From Jacaranda mimosifolia (lineage: Eukaryota; Streptophyta; Magnoliopsida; Lamiales; Bignoniaceae), in contig CM032126.1 of the NCBI GenBank assembly GCA_018894105.1, positions 22,418,391-22,482,390 of the forward strand: DNA of 64,000 nucleotides, in the 5' to 3' direction. Under the pieces are notes generated by a model. That model saw only the letters and a program-made list of their open reading frames with translations. It searched no databases and was not told the DNA's origin. Of the stretch, positions 60,556 through 64,000 are shown piece by piece; the first letter of the stretch is position 1; every line of letters starts with the position of its first letter. The translations under genes were made by a program, and so were the position numbers.

Positions 60556-60875
60556 TCGCAAGTATAAAATTCGCTTGAAACTACTAGTATAAAATGATAC
60601 TTGCCAAGATACAAGTATAAAATGCATTAGGCCTTCCAAGTATAAACTTAAGATTTACTTGAAACTATAAGTATAAATGGTACTTATTGAGCTACAAGTA
60701 TAAAATGCAATTGAGCCTTGAAACCATAAATATAAAATTACAATTGTTGAGCTGCAAGTATAAAATGTATTTTAGCCTCTCAAATATAAAATTCACTTAA
60801 AATCATAAATATAAAAAGATATGTGTTGTAAGTAAAAAGTACAATTGCAGTTCCCAAGTATAAAATTCACTTGAG
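60556..60875. repeat. Tandem array with AAGTATAAAAT core, unit about 78 bp
   Basis: About four units. Each contains CAAGTATAAAATTCACTTGAAA, CTA.AAGTATAAA.TGGTACTT, and GAGCTACAAGTATAAAATGCAATT.GCCT in variant forms; the core word occurs about a dozen times. It lies some 560 bp upstream of the transposase ATG, a position compatible with subterminal binding repeats of the CACTA element, but the words differ from those at the left end (49730-50160). Confidence 0.7.
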
Positions 60876-63700
60876 AAATCAAATTCAAAAACATTTAAAA
60901 ATATATAATCTATTAAGGGCATCCTAACTCTTAAATATATTTCAGAAGTTACTAGTGTTACTTTAAGGCATCTATTTTAAAGAAATTAAAAATATAAGTT
61001 AGGCCCATCTAATTTTGTGAAACACCAGCATAACTTCAAGAGCATGGATACATTTAAAGTAAGGTGTCCATAAAGAACCTAATTCTATTATAAATCCTTT
61101 TGTTTCATTCAAAAACCAACCAAAGATGAATAACCATGTCCATTTGTTATACTTCCATGAAGACAATAGACTAGAATTTTGAAATCCAACTTTCAAATTT
61201 GACTTATTTTTACCACATCTAACTAAAACTTGCAATAGTTGTTTCCTGAATTTGACAAGTATGTTTAGATAATTACATTACTAGTTTAAATAATTATTTC
61301 TAGTGACATTATAGAAATAAAGTTCCCATCATTCTTTGTTTCAAATTTAAGTTGGTGATGACAATTGCTAAAGCAAAATAAATGCAAGTTTAAAGCTCAA
61401 CTAATAAATAAGTTAAATGTGAGCAACATTTATGTCAGAAGGTTCTTTCCCCTATTTTTATCATCTTACAAAGCACAATGCATCATGAGAATTCTCCAAG
61501 CACAAACTTGAGGATGAGAGCTAGAACTTAGTTAATACATATTCGTTACCCCTTTATAACCACATTAAAATATTCTGAAGCATAGATTTTCAAAACTTTA
61601 TACTCAAATAACTTATATTTTAACTTCTTATCCTCTTTCCAGTCCAACTTTACATCATAAGTTAAATACCTGAAACTATTCATCATTGTTGTCAGATATG
61701 AAAGGAACAATTTACCTAAAGGCTTTTACAACATTCTTTAGCTCAAGGTCTTCTAATATATTTCTCGCACTTAGAGGAACTTCTGCAAAAACCATATGAA
61801 GTGATAAGTTATGTAATAAAAATGCGAATAAAAATCTCCTCACAAGTAAAAACCAAGCATTCCATGCAAATACTATCTAACAATATTTTGACCAATCACT
61901 TTAGAAATGTAACTTAGATCATAATGTATAGCAAACTAAGTAGAGAACTAAGTCATATCTCTTAAATCATGACCAAAGGTAACATGGAAAACAAACCAAG
62001 GTTGATTTAGATACTTCAATCAAATGAAAATCTACTCTTATTTAATTTCTGATACATATATTTAAAATGAATTTATATCATTGGAAATGTAAAATGACAC
62101 AATAAATTAGTATAGATCACATCTAAAGTATAACTTGTGGAATGATACATGATTGTGGTGGAAATACTTGAAGGTACAATTAAGTAATTTGCTAAACAGC
62201 AACAGTATTCTTAAAGAATATAGGGTCGTTGCATAACCTTTTGGGCAAACCCCACATAAACACAACCACCTATGTATGTTTTTTTTATTTTAAAATTTTT
62301 AGACACAGTTATCTATGTATATTAACTTGAGTTAATTAGACTTAAATTGGAGCAATTAATTAATTTAATATACATACCAGTGTAATTAACTTCTTAAACT
62401 TAATATTATATGCTGCATATATATATATATCACTAGTGATATAATTAGAATCTATCACAAGATATTTTATACTTTTGATTTGAATGGTAGAAGATCTAAT
62501 CACATGTGTAGAAAAAATAAATAATAGGTCCAAAAACTGATAAATAGTAGCTCCCCAATGTCAGAATCCAACTTTTACACATTAAGAATTAAACAATTGT
62601 ATATTAACTAAGTCAAACCTGATTCCATATGCCTTATTGCCAATCAAGAATAATTTATAAAAACTACTCAGCAGTTTTATTCAAAAACAACAACTTACAT
62701 GCATAGCTATACAAATGCAGCCAAGTATTGCCTAATATAAGAAGAAATGCAAACATTGGTATTTTAAAAGTCCTAACAACTTTTATTTGTTATTATGATT
62801 TCCTTATTCCCAATTTTTCGTCAGTTTACATAAAATGCCAAACAAAACTCATGTAAATAAGGAAAATAAATAGTGAACTAGCCCAGCTTACTAGAGAAAA
62901 ATATTAATGTAAATTTGACCAAAAAAAAATGCTTCCTTTCCAAGGGAAAAAGAGCATTTAATTTCAGTAGTGTACCTTGTTCAAATCTTGTAGAATGCTA
63001 ATGGTCGTTGATCAAAATTTCTGATTTGGTGTGCCAGTACAATCAGTGGCACATATTTATCCTCAATCAAGCTATGAGTAGAGAGATACAAATGGAGTTT
63101 AGAGGAAACATAGGGAAAGAAAACAAAGGAACAAAATATTGGGGGTTTAGTAAACGGAGTTAAAAAAGAAGAAAATTGAGTTTGAAACAAAATTTCATAC
63201 CACTCACTTCCTCAGTCAAACTTTATTCTATTCTTTTACTGTTGTCACAAAGGATGGGGATCTATTCTACAAATCCCATATATAAAACAGATTATTATAA
63301 AATTGCTAAGGGAACATATACAAAATAGAAACACTAACAATAATTTACTTGTAAAACCCAAATGTTTTTCAGATCCAACACCACAAACCCTAGATGCTTC
63401 CCACTCTTCACAAACCCTACCTCGATTATCTTCATATATTTTTTATTGAATTTCGTCATGTGCATTTGATTTTTCTCCAAGTACTTGATTTTTTGTTGCT
63501 CTTTGCTCCTTTGATTTGAGTTATTTAGGAGTTTTCAATTTGACTGGATTTGGGGAAGGGATATCTCTACTAATTTAAGAGATTACACAGCCGAGAGTAT
63601 TTTCTTTTTGTTAGATGTGGGAGTTAGGGTTTGGGTTTTGATTTGTTTTGTAGAAGGGACATGAGCTGTTAATAAATAATAAAAAAAAAGAATCACCCTC
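60876..63700. other. AT-rich DNA without recognised genes
   Basis: Open frames here (60999-61235 and 62981-63190) have no recognisable motifs. Around 63400-63460 and 63620-63640 AAACCCTA-like and TTAGGGTTTGGG words occur on opposite strands, which may reflect an old promoter region. Nothing can be assigned with confidence. Confidence 0.45.
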
Positions 63701-63710
63701 TAACATAATT

Positions 63711-63783
63711 TGCTTAGTGGTTAGATGGTTATTAAAATCAATTCTTTCAATAATGCCTGGTGTTTGATCCTCACTTCTATCAA
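63711..63783 (+). repeat. tRNA-derived SINE-like segment
   Basis: TGCTTAGTGGTTAGATGG (A-box-like) and GGTGTTTGATCCTC (B-box-like, 63759-63772) with tRNA-like spacing, then a T-rich stretch. No intact tRNA cloverleaf. Probably a SINE fragment. Confidence 0.4.
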
Positions 63784-63814
63784 AAGTTTTTGAATTTTAT
63801 TAAACAATTGTAAC

Positions 63815-64000
63815 CGATTTATGAACGATATACAATTGATCATAATTTAGTAACCACGTCCAAGAAAATAGCACAATATAGTGGCTGACTTTGTGACTCC
63901 AAAAAATTTGGTCACATGATTATTAACCAATTAGTGATTGCAGAGATTTAGTCACAAGTTGGTCACTAATTGGTAATTTTTTTCTGAAAAAAGAAATTAA
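63815..64000. mobile_element. Terminal region of another DNA transposon, cut by window end
   Basis: GGTCACTAATTGG, GGTCACATGATTATTAACCAATTAGTGATTG and TTTAGTCACAAG words recur in both orientations over 150 bp, followed by a T-run. This looks like a subterminal region of a CACTA-type or similar element whose end lies just beyond 64000. It may be the right end of the element starting at 49730, but the motifs differ. Confidence 0.3.

Noticed and set aside
60560..60875. CRISPR-like array
   Set aside because: Units are diverged tandem copies with no constant repeat and unique spacers, in a plant genome.
62960..62972. CAGTAGTG at 62967 as the right end of the CACTA element starting at 49730
   Set aside because: The inverse reads CACTACTGAAATTAA, which departs from CACTACAAAAAAAATG after six bases, and the flank is not ACT.
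62981..63190. 69-codon minus-strand frame with Phe/Ser-rich start
   Set aside because: No conserved motif, no coding bias and no supporting neighbour.
63711..63783. True tRNA gene
   Set aside because: Only A- and B-box-like words are present and no cloverleaf can be folded; better explained as a SINE fragment.

Overview
This is nuclear DNA from a flowering plant, probably a eudicot. It is very AT-rich, has intron-like gene structure at the left edge, and is filled with decayed plant transposons: Ty1/copia, Ty3/gypsy of the Tat and chromovirus types, CACTA/En-Spm, and a Mutator-like foldback element. I saw no bacterial, organellar, rRNA, tRNA or CRISPR features. Every long coding region is a broken transposon gene. 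The only candidate host gene is a two-exon fragment on the minus strand at the left edge, resembling the C-terminal end of an RRP12-like ribosome-biogenesis protein, with a GC-rich palindromic island and a telo-box about 400 bp upstream of it.

Layout. 1-1.14 kb: host-gene fragment and GC island. 1.14-5.7 kb: AT-rich repeats, including a degenerate array of the word AAGCCCAATT and a CACTA-like terminus ending at 5713. 5.7-7.3 kb: Tat-type gypsy gag-protease remnant (minus). 8.85-19.2 kb: an old copia element (B, minus; 851-bp LTR and primer-binding site at 18.3-19.2 kb) split by a second copia element (A, plus, 9273-17191). 19.7-31.75 kb: a Tat-type gypsy element (C, plus), cut by a solo chromovirus LTR (20418-23360, perfect 5-bp target duplication) and by a foldback Mutator-like element (24606-29659). 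That foldback is itself cut by another solo chromovirus LTR (24684-27571). 32161-34422: a solo LTR of the copia A family. 34.5-36.5 kb: antisense coding remnants, possibly the 3' part of gypsy C. 37.4-40.7 kb: extremely AT-rich DNA holding a complete non-autonomous CACTA element (38317-39505). 43171-49.7 kb: copia D (minus), same family as A, with its 3' LTR at the left. 49.73 kb onward: a CACTA element whose TNP2-type transposase (minus, 58.3-60.0 kb) is interrupted by a chromovirus (gypsy E, 51183-58285). 60-64 kb: a tandem array, a tRNA-like SINE remnant and another transposon-end-like sequence.

History. The order of insertion can be read from target duplications and resumed reading frames. 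Gypsy C is the oldest layer, cut by the foldback, which was then cut by an LTR. Copia B was cut by copia A, and the CACTA transposase was cut by gypsy E. None of these elements looks able to move on its own. Many stop codons and lost zinc ligands fit C-to-T decay of methylated DNA.

I found no new enzymatic system. The best candidates for something undescribed are the large foldback element, a pair of covarying hairpins at the core promoter of the copia LTR family, the antisense coding remnant beside gypsy C, and the palindromic GC island beside the host-gene fragment.
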